Source of the DNA: Pseudobdellovibrionaceae bacterium
GTDB taxonomy: Bacteria; Bdellovibrionota; Bdellovibrionia; Bdellovibrionales; Bdellovibrionaceae
Assembly (NCBI GenBank): GCA_030158485.1
Contig: JAOASS010000015.1
Coordinates: 6,760 to 61,313 of the forward strand
DNA: 54,554 nucleotides
Direction of reading: 5' to 3'
Below, piece by piece: positions 1-8,464 of the stretch (positions are counted from its first letter, which is position 1; each line of letters opens with the position of its first letter). The position numbers and the translations under genes were made by a program. Below the pieces are notes generated by a model that had not been told where the DNA came from, did no database searches, and saw nothing but the letters and a program-made list of their open reading frames with translations.

Positions 1-6
1 AAATTC

Positions 7-405
7 ATGGTCAATTGCCGCGTGATAGAAAAAAATCAAACAAAACACATTCTGATAGTTGATGATTCTCCAGACCAACAATTTCTTCTCAAAACGCTTC
101 TAGAAGCAAGAGGATATACAACAGAGTCTACTCCTAATGGCAAAGAAGCACTAAGACTATTACGTACACGTAAAGAGATGCCGCAAACGATCCTACTCGA
201 TATGAAAATGGACGTAATGGGCGGCTTTGAATTTCGCGAGCTACAACGCGCAGATCCTTTGCTAAAAAACATACCCGTCGTAGTCGTCAGTGGAGAAGAT
301 AACGTGGCATCGATTCGTGCAAAGATGAATTCTGATGTCATACAGAAACCTATCAATATTTTGGCTTTACTGGAAGCTCTTGACCAAAACTCTTGCTTAC
401 ATTGA
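7..405 (+). CDS. Receiver-only (CheY-like) response regulator
   Basis: The 132-residue product is one receiver domain with no output domain. It has the acidic pair near the N-terminus (ILIVDDSP, about residues 16-23), a phospho-acceptor Asp in TILLDMKMD (about residue 65), the conserved Ser/Thr in VVVVSGED and the conserved Lys in IQKPI. Such proteins take phosphate from a histidine kinase and signal through a partner, which is not in view. Only six bases precede the ATG, so no ribosome binding site can be seen. The true start could be further upstream or at the in-frame GTG six codons in. The family call is firm, the partner unknown. Confidence 0.85.
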   Translation: MVNCRVIEKNQTKHILIVDDSPDQQFLLKTLLEARGYTTESTPNGKEALRLLRTRKEMPQTILLDMKMDVMGGFEFRELQRADPLLKNIPVVVVSGEDNVASIRAKMNSDVIQKPINILALLEALDQNSCLH

Positions 406-479
406 GTTCGATTACTTCAAATATAATACTCATCGATGGCAAACCTGTTGGCCACAAAGTGGTCACGGAATTTAAAAAT

Positions 480-503
480 GAGCCCTTTAATTTAAAAGGG
501 CTC
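480..503 (-). terminator. Rho-independent terminator of the small secreted protein gene
   Basis: A perfect 9-bp stem (GAGCCCTTT / AAAGGGCTC) with a 6-nt loop lies just beyond the stop of the minus-strand gene at 512-955. Read on the minus strand it is followed by a T-rich stretch. The plus side lacks a T-run. Confidence 0.65.
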
Positions 504-511
504 TTAGAAAA

Positions 512-955
512 CTATTTATCGCAGCTCATGAAAGTAGTGCTTGAATTTGCTGATACTACGCCACCCTGAATAAGAGCAGACTTAATTAAAAACTCAACAG
601 AATTATCAGAAGTTTTTTTATATTCGAAATTTGTAACTAAGCCCGATTTGTCTTTGGTGATAAAAAAAGAAGACTCGATTTTTAAAGAATTGCTATCACA
701 TTGTGCCGAGTATTTGGTTTCTAATCCGGCAACCGATGCCTCTAATTTTTTTCCATTAGCATCGACATTCATAGTTGAATCAGATGTTAAACCTTTAATA
801 CTAAATTTATTTCCCTCTTGTTGGATGACCAACTTGGTTTTTTCTCCGTCGACTTGAAAAGCACACTGATAGGTGCCAGATAAATCTGGACACGCATAGG
901 ATACCGTAGCGAAAAAAGATAATAAAACTGAAACTGATAGCGACTTAGTAAACAT
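512..955 (-). CDS. Small exported protein of unknown function
   Basis: I do not recognise a family. The product of 147 residues begins with a classical signal peptide (about 20 residues ending VSYA, then CPDLSG), so it is exported and may have its mature Cys near the N-terminus. The rest looks beta-rich and polar with three more Cys. The ATG at 955 is chosen over an in-frame start 28 codons upstream because GGAGG sits 5 nt before it and the signal peptide starts there. The gene is monocistronic: a TATAAT lies about 25 bp upstream of the start and a terminator follows. Confidence 0.75.
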   Translation of the reverse strand: MFTKSLSVSVLLSFFATVSYACPDLSGTYQCAFQVDGEKTKLVIQQEGNKFSIKGLTSDSTMNVDANGKKLEASVAGLETKYSAQCDSNSLKIESSFFITKDKSGLVTNFEYKKTSDNSVEFLIKSALIQGGVVSANSSTTFMSCDK

Positions 956-980
956 AAATACCTCCAAAAATTGAATTCGC

Positions 981-986
981 ATTATA
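981..986 (-). promoter_or_regulatory. Putative -10 box for the 512-955 gene
   Basis: A perfect TATAAT on the minus strand would place the transcription start near 974, about 19 nt before the start codon and just upstream of GGAGG. I could not find a good -35 at the right spacing. Confidence 0.4.
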
Positions 987-1143
987 TTCGAAATAAGTTT
1001 TTGCAGATGGTTTATCTGGATTGCGTGCAGTTCATTCAAAAGCCGTCAAAAATATAAACATCACTTGCGTAGATTAGTAAAAATTGGTCACAAAAATCTT
1101 TTTGAATTTTTAAACTATTGATATCGTTGAAGAAAAGCCGAAA

Positions 1144-1233
1144 TGGCGGAGAGCGAGGGATTCGAACCCTCGAGCCCCGCGAAGGGCTGCCAGTTTTCAA
1201 GACTGGTGTATTCAACCGCTCTACCAGCTCTCC
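1144..1233 (-). tRNA. tRNA-Ser (anticodon UGA)
   Basis: The minus strand folds as a class II tRNA. The acceptor stem is GGAGAGC / GCTCTCC and the anticodon stem-loop is CCAGT-CTTGAAA-ACTGG with anticodon UGA. A long variable arm (GCCCTTCGCGGGGC) is typical of serine tRNAs, the T arm contains GGTTCGAATCC, and CCA is encoded at the 3' end (1144-1146). It reads UCA and, by wobble, other UCN codons. It lies 85 nt downstream of serS on the same strand, so its cognate synthetase is its upstream neighbour. Confidence 0.95.
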
Positions 1234-1263
1234 GGGGTCAGTTCTATTGGATTTCGACCCCGG
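1232..1263. repeat. 8-bp inverted repeat abutting the 5' end of tRNA-Ser
   Basis: CCGGGGTC and GACCCCGG are separated by 16 bp. One arm overlaps the first two bases of the mature tRNA. It could form a hairpin in the precursor between serS and the tRNA, acting as a processing signal or leaky terminator. The role is inferred. Confidence 0.5.
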
Positions 1264-1318
1264 AAGTCAAACTCAGATCAATATTATATAACCTTTAGAA
1301 TAACAAATGACTCGCCGC

Positions 1319-2608
1319 CTACTGACTCGTAAGTGGGTACCATTTTTTGAGGGCGGTGGGGATTTTAATTGTACCGTCTTCTTGTTGATAATTTTCAAGA
1401 ATGGCAATGAGTGTGCGACCTACTGCTAAGCCCGAACCGTTCAATGTGTGAACAAACTGAGGCTTTCCATTTCCGCCTGGACGAAATCTAATATTCGCAC
1501 GCCTTGCTTGAAAGTCTTCGAAGTTTGAACACGATGAAATTTCTCGGTACTCTTCAGGGCCTGGCAACCAAACTTCTAAGTCGTAAGTCTTTGAAGAGCC
1601 AAAGCCCATATCACCCGTACACAAAAGCATTCGACGGTAGGGCAATTCGAGTTCTTCTAAAACTTTTTCCGCATGCGCCGTTAACTTTTCATGAGCTTCA
1701 TAGGATTTATCGGGATGTGAAAAAGTCATTAATTCCACTTTGTGAAACTGATGTTGGCGAATAAGACCTTTCGTATCACGACCATGGCTTCCAGCTTCCG
1801 ATCTAAAGCACGGTGAATAAGCACAAAATGAGATCGGCAATTCAGATTCGTTCAAAATTTCATTGGCAAAATAATTTGTAACTGGAACTTCAGCCGTTGG
1901 AATAAGAGCGTAATTTGTGCCCTCAAGATGAAATAAATCATCTTTGAATTTTGGCAATTGTGCAGTTCCAATTAAACTTTGTTGATTCACAATATAAGGT
2001 GGAATCATTTCCGTATAACCATGCTTATCACTATGTAAATCCATCATAAATTGGATGAGCGCCCTTTCTAAGCGAGCCGCCTGCCCTTTTAAAAAAGTAA
2101 ATCTTGCGCCCGTGACTTTGCCGGCCCGTTCAAAATCAAGAATCCCCAGTTTTTCACCAATTTCCCAGTGCTCTTTCGCTTTGAAATTAAATTTTCTAGG
2201 ATCGCCCACTTGTTTAATTAATTTATTATCCGCAGCCGATGTTCCCAAAGGAACTGAAGAGTGCGGCTTGTTTGGCAAATACAGCGCTAAATTATAAACA
2301 TCCGAATCAATAGCCGCAGCGTGGGCTTCTAATTTTTTAACTTCTGCTGATAGCTGACCCATTTCTTCAATGAGTTTTGAAGCATCTTGTCCTTCGCGCT
2401 TCATTTTGGCGATATCACCGCTGACTTTATTTTGCTTTGCTTTTTCAGTTTCAGCTTTCGTGAAAATTTCTTTTCGTTTTTTATTGAGCTCTAAAACTTT
2501 ATCTAAAGTGTCATTTGATTCACCACGATTAGATAAAGACTTTTTATATTCATCGATGAAAGATGTCCCATTTTCATTCTTTCTATCGAATAACTTGATA
2601 TCAATCAT
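1319..2608 (-). CDS. serS: Seryl-tRNA synthetase
   Basis: SerRS charges tRNA-Ser with serine in the cytoplasm. The product is 429 residues, normal for the family. It has an N-terminal coiled-coil arm (roughly residues 30-100, rich in Lys and Glu) that recognises the tRNA-Ser long arm, then a class II catalytic core. The core shows motif 2 ([15 protein letters not shown]) and motif 3 ([11 protein letters not shown] near the C-terminus). The ATG at 2608 is preferred to an in-frame TTG five codons upstream, because that TTG overlaps the GGAG that serves 2608. The tRNA-Ser(UGA) gene lies directly downstream on the same strand. Confidence 0.96.
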   Translation of the reverse strand: MIDIKLFDRKNENGTSFIDEYKKSLSNRGESNDTLDKVLELNKKRKEIFTKAETEKAKQNKVSGDIAKMKREGQDASKLIEEMGQLSAEVKKLEAHAAAIDSDVYNLALYLPNKPHSSVPLGTSAADNKLIKQVGDPRKFNFKAKEHWEIGEKLGILDFERAGKVTGARFTFLKGQAARLERALIQFMMDLHSDKHGYTEMIPPYIVNQQSLIGTAQLPKFKDDLFHLEGTNYALIPTAEVPVTNYFANEILNESELPISFCAYSPCFRSEAGSHGRDTKGLIRQHQFHKVELMTFSHPDKSYEAHEKLTAHAEKVLEELELPYRRMLLCTGDMGFGSSKTYDLEVWLPGPEEYREISSCSNFEDFQARRANIRFRPGGNGKPQFVHTLNGSGLAVGRTLIAILENYQQEDGTIKIPTALKKWYPLTSQ

Positions 2609-2674
2609 CTGCAAAATCTCCAAAAATCTAAGAAAATAAATTTAAGTCTCATTTAATTTTCAGGCCCTGTAAGG

Positions 2675-2983
2675 TCAAGGCGCCAATAAGATGTACATCT
2701 TCAAAATCTGAAGTACAAGTGCGCAAAACAGATCAAACATAATTATCTTAAACACTGTCCAAGAGCTCGATATTCGATAAAAAAATGCCGTAAAAAATAG
2801 AACAAAAAATGACATGATTAAATTACCAAACTCGATTAATTCCTGAGCCATCAATGCTAAAACATAGCCTAAAATCAGCCCCGTTAATATTCTCAGTAAA
2901 AATGAACTGACCTGTATTGTTGTATTTTGTGCAGTTCCTTTAACAGAACTTGCAAGCCCATCTATTCTTTTACCAATTCCCAT
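2675..2983 (-). CDS. Small integral membrane protein, unknown function
   Basis: No recognised family. The product is 102 residues: a short polar N-terminus (about 25 residues) followed by at least two, probably three, hydrophobic segments (about 28-48, 53-70 and 80-100). It is probably an inner-membrane protein. Its ATG lies 2 nt beyond the TAG of the upstream TPR gene, and its ribosome binding site (GGGAGG) is inside the end of that gene. This points to translational coupling and a role linked to the TPR protein. Confidence 0.7.
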   Translation of the reverse strand: MGIGKRIDGLASSVKGTAQNTTIQVSSFLLRILTGLILGYVLALMAQELIEFGNLIMSFFVLFFTAFFYRISSSWTVFKIIMFDLFCALVLQILKMYILLAP

Positions 2984-2985
2984 AT

Positions 2986-5820
2986 CTAACCTCCCAACTG
3001 ACGAATCAATTCATTTATTTGAGCCGAGTCCGGAGCGTTCGGCGAAAGCTCAATATAAATCTGATAGGCCTCAAGCGCCGCTTCGTTATCACCTTTTAGC
3101 TGAAACAGCGCCCCTTGTTCCCGATATATTTCAGCATAACCATTCTCTTTTTGTTTTGCCAAACTTAACATATCCTGTGCAACATCAATCGAATTGGACT
3201 GTCGATAACAACGAGCCGCTTTAACGTAAAGCTCTGCGCTTTGAGGTCTCAATTTTATCGCTTGTGAATATTCTGTCGCACAATCTGCATACTGCTTTAA
3301 TGCAAAATCAACTTCCGCGGCTAATATATAGGGATCTGAAAGATTTGGATTTCGGTTCTTTTCTTCGGTGGCTGCTTTTTTAGCTTCATCAAAATCACCT
3401 TTAGATAATGCGGACTGTCCGATCGATAAATAAAGCCTTGGGTAAAATGGATTCACTTTTAGTGCTTTTCTATAATTCTCGATTGCTTGCTGAAAGCGAC
3501 CCATTTCGGCCAAAGTCTGACCAGCATGATAAAAGCTTTCAGCATCGGATGGGTCCACAATCGCCGCTTGCAAAAATGTTCTCAAAGCATCTTCATTTTC
3601 ACCAACTGATCGCATACAAATTCCCAAGCCAATTAATGCTTCTTTGTTTTTGGGATCAACTGCAGTCACTTGTTGATATATTTCTTTTGCTTGAATAAAT
3701 CGATCTTCTGATCTTAAGAGTTTTGCTAAAGCCGTTCGGTACTCAAGGGTGTATGCGAATTTTTTTATAAGCTCATTGAAATACTGAACTCCGGTATCAA
3801 CTCCATGTTGTGCCGCAAGCATTTCCGCATACACAACTTGGGCCTCAGTATTTGTTGAATCAAGCTCAACCGCGCGGGTCGCATAAGACTTCATATTTTT
3901 AACGGCTTGGTCTCTTTCTTGAATTAACTTATTATTGTCAGGAGGTATTGAAAGTGCCCGTTGTCGATATGCTTTTGAAAGTAAAATATATGTTTCAACA
4001 TCGCCTTCGAATTGAGCTTTAGCGCGCTCTCCGTAATTAATTGCACCCAGTGTGTTGTTTTTTCTGTATTCTAACCATGCTAACCCTCTGAAAACTTCAT
4101 AGCTCTGAGGCGACTGTTGTTGTGCTTTTTTTAAAAGCTCCTGTGCTTTTCCGAAATCGAAACGTCTTGAGACATAATCAGCTTGGACAACATAAGCTTC
4201 AATTAATTTAGGATCAGATTTGATTGCTTTATTAAGCCAATCAATCGAATCATAAACTTGATTGAGTTGCCAAAGACATTTACCAGCTTTGATGGCTGCC
4301 TCTGCATTTTTGGGATTCGCATCAAAAGCGGCTTTGTATTCTGCTTGTGCCGATAAACAGTCTCCTTGGCGGTAATACTGATCGCCTAATAAAACCATTT
4401 CTTGATTTCTTTTTCTTTTATCCTGAATTTCCTCATCACCACCCAGCCTCACAACTAGATCCCGAGCCGCTCGATTTTGCGGCATCAAATTATACGCCTT
4501 CTGTGCCGCTAGCAAAGCTTTTGATTTCGAATTTTTTTCTAACCACAGTTGTGCTAAAACAAACCAAGCATCAGATTCTAATCTAGGCTTTAACTTCCCA
4601 GGCTGCTTCAAGGCCGCATCTAATCGTCTTAAAGCAACATCTTTTCGATTAAAGCCTTGTGCTTCAACCAAGCCCAATAAAATATAACGCTCTTTATTTT
4701 TAGCATGCTGCGGTTTCATGTTTTGTAAAATAGCAAAAGCTTCTTGGTATTTTTTATTTCGATATTTTAATTCCGCAAGTGTCAAAAATGGCCGAGCCCA
4801 CGTATCCCACATTTGTCCTGCTTTTTCATAATACGAAGCTGCCGCTTGTATTTCTCGATCAACTTCTAGAATTTCACCTTTGACATAATAACTAAAAGGC
4901 AAAAGTGAGAAAGTCCCCCCAGTTTCAAGTAAACTGTCCACTTGGGCTCGAGCTTCTCGGTAACGACCCACCACTAACATCCGAATTGTTTCACACAGTT
5001 GTCCATATGGACTTGTTAAATTCAGTGCACGAGTCGTTTGAGTGACAACATCAACTGTTTTTTGATCCTCAGCATCTTGATAACTAAACGGCCAAATTTC
5101 TTTGTATAAAAAACAAAGCATGCCCCTTGCTTCCAGATTTCTATTTTGACCCTCAACCAAAGACACCAAACTATTTTGAGCCTCTAACAAATCTTCGACA
5201 GTGCTCATTTCTAAACTCGCAAGCGTTCGATTCAGTTTTGCTTTTACTTCGCCTCCATCCAGTTCTGGCTGATTCGTAAGTGGTCTTAAAAGCCTGACTC
5301 GCGAAAGATTTGTATTCGATGGAAATAACAAAACTAAAAGAATGACTCCAATCACCGAAACGGCCGCGATAAATAATATTTTTTTCTTTTTATTCCGATC
5401 AGTTTCCTCTTTATCATCCCTATTCAGATCAATCACAGATGCCGATGGCGTTGACTTAAATTGCTGTAATTGTTCAATTTTATTTATACTGCTTGGAGCT
5501 GGTTCCAATTTAGGCTGAGACGGCGGCGGCATAAAAATAGTTTCTTCGAAATCCTGATTTCGCTCTTTTTTCGGTGGTTTTTTATAGCCGGCATCGTCTG
5601 CTTTTTTTTCGAGAATCGATAAAATTTGTTCGTAAAATTCAGGCTCTTTTGAAAGCGGAACCCACTTTCCATTCGGATAAGCAGAAATCATCTCATCGCC
5701 GTGCAATGAGCCGTCAGAAATTCGATGTAAAACCTCTTTTGTCGTTAAAGGACCCAGAATCTGGCCTTTATGACTTCGAATAATCCAACTCATTTGTGAA
5801 TTTTTACCTGAACGACTCAT
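2986..5820 (-). CDS. GYF_2-TM-TPR protein (membrane-anchored tetratricopeptide scaffold)
   Basis: The product is 944 residues. Residues about 10-65 match the GYF_2/DUF4339 type (W at 12, then GPLTTKEV, ISDG and a GKWVPL ending). Residues 75-145 are charged and Pro-rich, likely disordered. Residues 148-167 are one transmembrane helix preceded by KKKK. From about 200 to the end the protein is a continuous series of TPR-like helical pairs, many with the A..Y..A/P spacing. The predicted topology is a cytoplasmic GYF_2 head with periplasmic TPRs, so it is probably an assembly scaffold; its partners are unknown. A promoter-like TATAAT only 8 bp before this ATG makes the in-frame ATG at 5793 (MSWIIRS) an equally good start. 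Confidence 0.8.
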   Translation of the reverse strand: MSRSGKNSQMSWIIRSHKGQILGPLTTKEVLHRISDGSLHGDEMISAYPNGKWVPLSKEPEFYEQILSILEKKADDAGYKKPPKKERNQDFEETIFMPPPSQPKLEPAPSSINKIEQLQQFKSTPSASVIDLNRDDKEETDRNKKKKILFIAAVSVIGVILLVLLFPSNTNLSRVRLLRPLTNQPELDGGEVKAKLNRTLASLEMSTVEDLLEAQNSLVSLVEGQNRNLEARGMLCFLYKEIWPFSYQDAEDQKTVDVVTQTTRALNLTSPYGQLCETIRMLVVGRYREARAQVDSLLETGGTFSLLPFSYYVKGEILEVDREIQAAASYYEKAGQMWDTWARPFLTLAELKYRNKKYQEAFAILQNMKPQHAKNKERYILLGLVEAQGFNRKDVALRRLDAALKQPGKLKPRLESDAWFVLAQLWLEKNSKSKALLAAQKAYNLMPQNRAARDLVVRLGGDEEIQDKRKRNQEMVLLGDQYYRQGDCLSAQAEYKAAFDANPKNAEAAIKAGKCLWQLNQVYDSIDWLNKAIKSDPKLIEAYVVQADYVSRRFDFGKAQELLKKAQQQSPQSYEVFRGLAWLEYRKNNTLGAINYGERAKAQFEGDVETYILLSKAYRQRALSIPPDNNKLIQERDQAVKNMKSYATRAVELDSTNTEAQVVYAEMLAAQHGVDTGVQYFNELIKKFAYTLEYRTALAKLLRSEDRFIQAKEIYQQVTAVDPKNKEALIGLGICMRSVGENEDALRTFLQAAIVDPSDAESFYHAGQTLAEMGRFQQAIENYRKALKVNPFYPRLYLSIGQSALSKGDFDEAKKAATEEKNRNPNLSDPYILAAEVDFALKQYADCATEYSQAIKLRPQSAELYVKAARCYRQSNSIDVAQDMLSLAKQKENGYAEIYREQGALFQLKGDNEAALEAYQIYIELSPNAPDSAQINELIRQLGG

Positions 5821-5827
5821 CTTTGAT

Positions 5828-5857
5828 ATTATACGAAGCTCTTTGTGGCCCGGTCAC
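5828..5857 (-). promoter_or_regulatory. Putative sigma-70-type promoter for the GYF_2-TPR gene
   Basis: On the minus strand: GTGACC (-35, 4/6 match), an 18-bp spacer, then a perfect TATAAT (-10). The expected transcription start is near 5820-5821, on top of the first ATG. Either the message is leaderless or translation starts at 5793. Confidence 0.5.
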
Positions 5858-5902
5858 CGCACACTGGAAGTTCTCAGAAGGAACTCATCTTTAGTCCCAG
5901 TT

Positions 5903-5920
5903 CGGAATCAAGTGATTCCG
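5903..5920. repeat. Short perfect hairpin in the divergent intergenic region
   Basis: CGGAATC-aagt-GATTCCG forms a 7-bp stem followed on the plus strand by TTTT. It lies between the promoter of the TPR gene and the small-peptide gene at 6030. It could be an operator, or the end of a short plus-strand RNA. Nothing else in 5858-6029 was recognised. Confidence 0.4.
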
Positions 5921-6029
5921 TTTTGGAACCGACAAAAGAGGATTCAAGTACCCGAAACCCCTGTAGATTTTAAAAGAGATGTTAATTTGTTTGGCACTTC
6001 TCTTGCTACTCTGTTTCGCAGAGGAGCAT

Positions 6030-6197
6030 ATGCTAAAACAAAATTCCCACAGAAATCCGATTCTAAAAATTAAAAAAAGCAGTGTGGGACGTATGTTAAT
6101 AGCAATTTATGTTTTAGTTGTTTTAGCTCTATCGGCTACAGCTAAGGCTCAAGTTAATGTTCCTTTTTTTGAAAATCGAATCCAAATTTCTAGATAA
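6030..6197 (+). CDS. Putative 55-residue exported peptide
   Basis: I do not recognise a family. The ORF starts at an ATG with GAGGAG immediately upstream. The N-terminus is strongly basic (K and R at seven positions in the first 22 residues). A hydrophobic stretch of about 15 residues then ends in a signal-peptidase-like site (SATAKA before QVNV), leaving about 15 residues (QVNVPFFENRIQISR). A later ATG at 6093 would give a minimal 34-residue version. A strong terminator 48 bp downstream on the same strand supports a real plus-strand transcript. Without homologues the coding call is moderate. Confidence 0.5.
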   Translation: MLKQNSHRNPILKIKKSSVGRMLIAIYVLVVLALSATAKAQVNVPFFENRIQISR

Positions 6198-6244
6198 GGT
6201 TTAATTAAGGACCCCCTCCCTGATTAAGTCTGAAAAGGAAGTTG

Positions 6245-6284
6245 AAAGCCCGACCGAGTCCCCTCCAGGTTGGGCTTTTTTTTT
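6245..6284 (+). terminator. Strong rho-independent terminator
   Basis: An 11-bp stem with one G-T pair (AAAGCCCGACC / GGTTGGGCTTT) and a 12-nt loop runs into a long T tract on the plus strand. No annotated plus-strand gene other than the small peptide at 6030-6197 lies upstream, so it most likely ends that transcript. Confidence 0.75.
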
Positions 6285-6351
6285 ACCTTTTTTTAGTGGG
6301 TTTGGTCAGAAATTTGAACTTTGTTTGAATATTGATTAAAGCTTTTCTGAA

Positions 6352-7608
6352 CTAATCCGCTCTTCTGATTTGTGCACCCAATGAAGAAAGTTTTTCTTCC
6401 ATGCGTTCATAGCCTCGATCTAAATGGTAAATTCGATTAACCACTGTTTCGCCCCGAGCCGCAAGACCCGCTAACACAAGCGAAGCACTAGCCCTTAGGT
6501 CAGTCGCCATAACAGGAGCGGCCGTTAATCCTTTTTCAGGAATTCCCCTAACAACAGCAACTTGAGTTTTAGGCGTAATATCAGCACCTAATCGCATCAA
6601 TTCTGTTACGTGCATAAAGCGATTTTCAAAAACAGTTTCGGCAATCACACTTGTTCCATGTGCTAAAGTCATCAAAGCCATAAACTGCGCCTGTAGATCC
6701 GTTGCAAATAACGGATGCGGAGCTGTCGTAATATCAACAGACTTCCAAGATTTTAACTTTTTAATCGTGATCGTGTTAGATGTTGTTTCAATTTTAAAAT
6801 GGGCTTCACGAAGTTTTGAAAGAAATGCTTCCAAATAAAGGGGCTCGACGTGAGTCACCGTCACTTCACCACCCGTTATCGCACCTGCTATTAATAAAGT
6901 TCCCGCTTCAATTCGATCTGGACAGATCGTATGTTCAGCTGGTTTTAATTTATCAACGCCTTCGATGTGAATCACACTTGTTCCGTGACCAGTAATTTTT
7001 GCACCCATCTTAATTAAGTAATTTGCCAGATCAACAATTTCGGGTTCTTTTGCTGCATTTTCTAAAATAGTCGCGCCTTCAGCTAAAGTTGCAGCCATCA
7101 TCATGTTTTCTGTCCCACCGACAGTTACTTTTTCAAAAAGAAAAGTAGTCCCTTTTAGTTTTTTTGCTTTCGCATGAACATATCCTTCTTTCAGTTCAAT
7201 TTCTGCGCCCATCGCTTTCATGGCTTCTAAGTGTAAATCAATCGGCCGAGTTCCAATCGCACAACCACCAGGCAAAGAAACAATGGCATCTCCAGTTTTA
7301 GCAAGCAAAGGTCCTAAGCATAAAATGGATGCTCTCATTTTACGCACAAGCTCGTAGTCTGCTTTGTTTGATGCAAGTGATTTTGAGTTTATAATTAAAG
7401 TGTTCTGAGAAAATTCACTTTCACAACCTAAGCTTTGTAAAAGTTTTCGCGCAGATTCAACATCTGCTAATTCTGGCACATTATGAAATACATGCTTTCC
7501 TTCTGCCAACAAAGAAGCAAACATCAACTTAAGAGCTGAATTTTTAGCCCCACTAACGCGAACGGAACCATTTAATTCCACGCCACCCTTTATGACCATT
7601 TTATCCAT
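6352..7608 (-). CDS. murA: UDP-N-acetylglucosamine 1-carboxyvinyltransferase
   Basis: MurA transfers enolpyruvate from PEP to UDP-GlcNAc, the first committed step of peptidoglycan synthesis, in the cytoplasm. The product has 418 residues, the usual length. It shows the substrate-binding Lys-Asn near the N-terminus (SGAKNSALKL, residues 19-28) and the catalytic loop LPGGCAIGTRPIDLH. The loop Cys is about residue 116, so the enzyme is of the fosfomycin-sensitive Cys type rather than the Asp variant. The ATG at 7608 overlaps the prmC stop by 8 nt and has AGGA upstream. An in-frame GTG nine codons earlier would lie deeper inside prmC. Confidence 0.96.
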   Translation of the reverse strand: MDKMVIKGGVELNGSVRVSGAKNSALKLMFASLLAEGKHVFHNVPELADVESARKLLQSLGCESEFSQNTLIINSKSLASNKADYELVRKMRASILCLGPLLAKTGDAIVSLPGGCAIGTRPIDLHLEAMKAMGAEIELKEGYVHAKAKKLKGTTFLFEKVTVGGTENMMMAATLAEGATILENAAKEPEIVDLANYLIKMGAKITGHGTSVIHIEGVDKLKPAEHTICPDRIEAGTLLIAGAITGGEVTVTHVEPLYLEAFLSKLREAHFKIETTSNTITIKKLKSWKSVDITTAPHPLFATDLQAQFMALMTLAHGTSVIAETVFENRFMHVTELMRLGADITPKTQVAVVRGIPEKGLTAAPVMATDLRASASLVLAGLAARGETVVNRIYHLDRGYERMEEKLSSLGAQIRRAD

Positions 7609-8464
7609 GTCTGCTTCCTTGTATAATTCGATCACGACCCGATAAATCTTGAATCACTGTGACAGAATCAAATGCTTTTAAATTTTCAAAATGTTGTCGC
7701 ATTGGGGCCGCTTGAGTGTAGCCCATTTCCATCATCATCAATCCCGGCTTGCTGAGCTTTGGAAAATAAAGCTCAGACCAAGATACTAATAAATCCGTCC
7801 CATTTTTTGCGAAAAGAGCAATGTCGGGTTCAAATTTTTTTACGTTTGTTTCTATTTCAGAGTCTTCGGGACTGATATAAGGCGGATTTGATAAAATCAT
7901 ATCAAATCCATTTTCAATTTCTAAAACAATAGAAGCCGCATCACCCAAAGTGAAAAGACATTTATCTTCAAGTCTGAAGCGTACTGAATTTTCTTTTGCG
8001 ATTTGAAGGGCTTTTTCTGAAATATCAATAAATTGCACTTTCACATTTGGCAGTTCATGAGCCAATGTTAAGCCAATACATCCACTACCGCTTCCGATAT
8101 CTAGAATTTTAATTTCACTTTTATCTTTCAAATATTTTCGTGCCCACTCTATAGCGTACTCAACTAAAGTTTCAGTTTCAGGCCGCGGAATTAACACATC
8201 CGCATTCACTTTGAAATCAAGCTTAAAGAAACCTTTTAATCCCGTAATATAGGCTAAGGGTTCACCGCTTGACCTGCGCCTTACGAATTCCCGCAATTTA
8301 GCCAGTTCAACTTCTTGCAAAGGCTGTTCGTATTTCATGTACAGTTGAACACGATCAAGACCCAATCCTCCCGCAATCAACCATTCAGCTTCTAGACGAG
8401 CTTGATCCATTTTTTTTTCTTTAAAAAACTGGATCGTGCGGTCTAGAACTTCTTTTATTTTCAT
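7601..8464 (-). CDS. prmC: Release factor glutamine methyltransferase
   Basis: PrmC (HemK) N5-methylates the Gln of the GGQ motif in release factors, using SAM. The 287-residue product has the helical N-terminal domain (residues 1-80), SAM motif I ([13 protein letters not shown], about 120-132) and the signature NPPY at 193-196 that holds the target glutamine. Its start overlaps the prfA stop by 4 nt (ATGA), so the enzyme and its substrate are translationally coupled. This is a common arrangement. Confidence 0.96.
   Translation of the reverse strand: MKIKEVLDRTIQFFKEKKMDQARLEAEWLIAGGLGLDRVQLYMKYEQPLQEVELAKLREFVRRRSSGEPLAYITGLKGFFKLDFKVNADVLIPRPETETLVEYAIEWARKYLKDKSEIKILDIGSGSGCIGLTLAHELPNVKVQFIDISEKALQIAKENSVRFRLEDKCLFTLGDAASIVLEIENGFDMILSNPPYISPEDSEIETNVKKFEPDIALFAKNGTDLLVSWSELYFPKLSKPGLMMMEMGYTQAAPMRQHFENLKAFDSVTVIQDLSGRDRIIQGSRHG

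Noticed and set aside
5843-6073. 76-codon plus-strand ORF before the small peptide
   Set aside because: No ribosome binding site, no recognisable features, and it overlaps the better supported ORF at 6030 in another frame.
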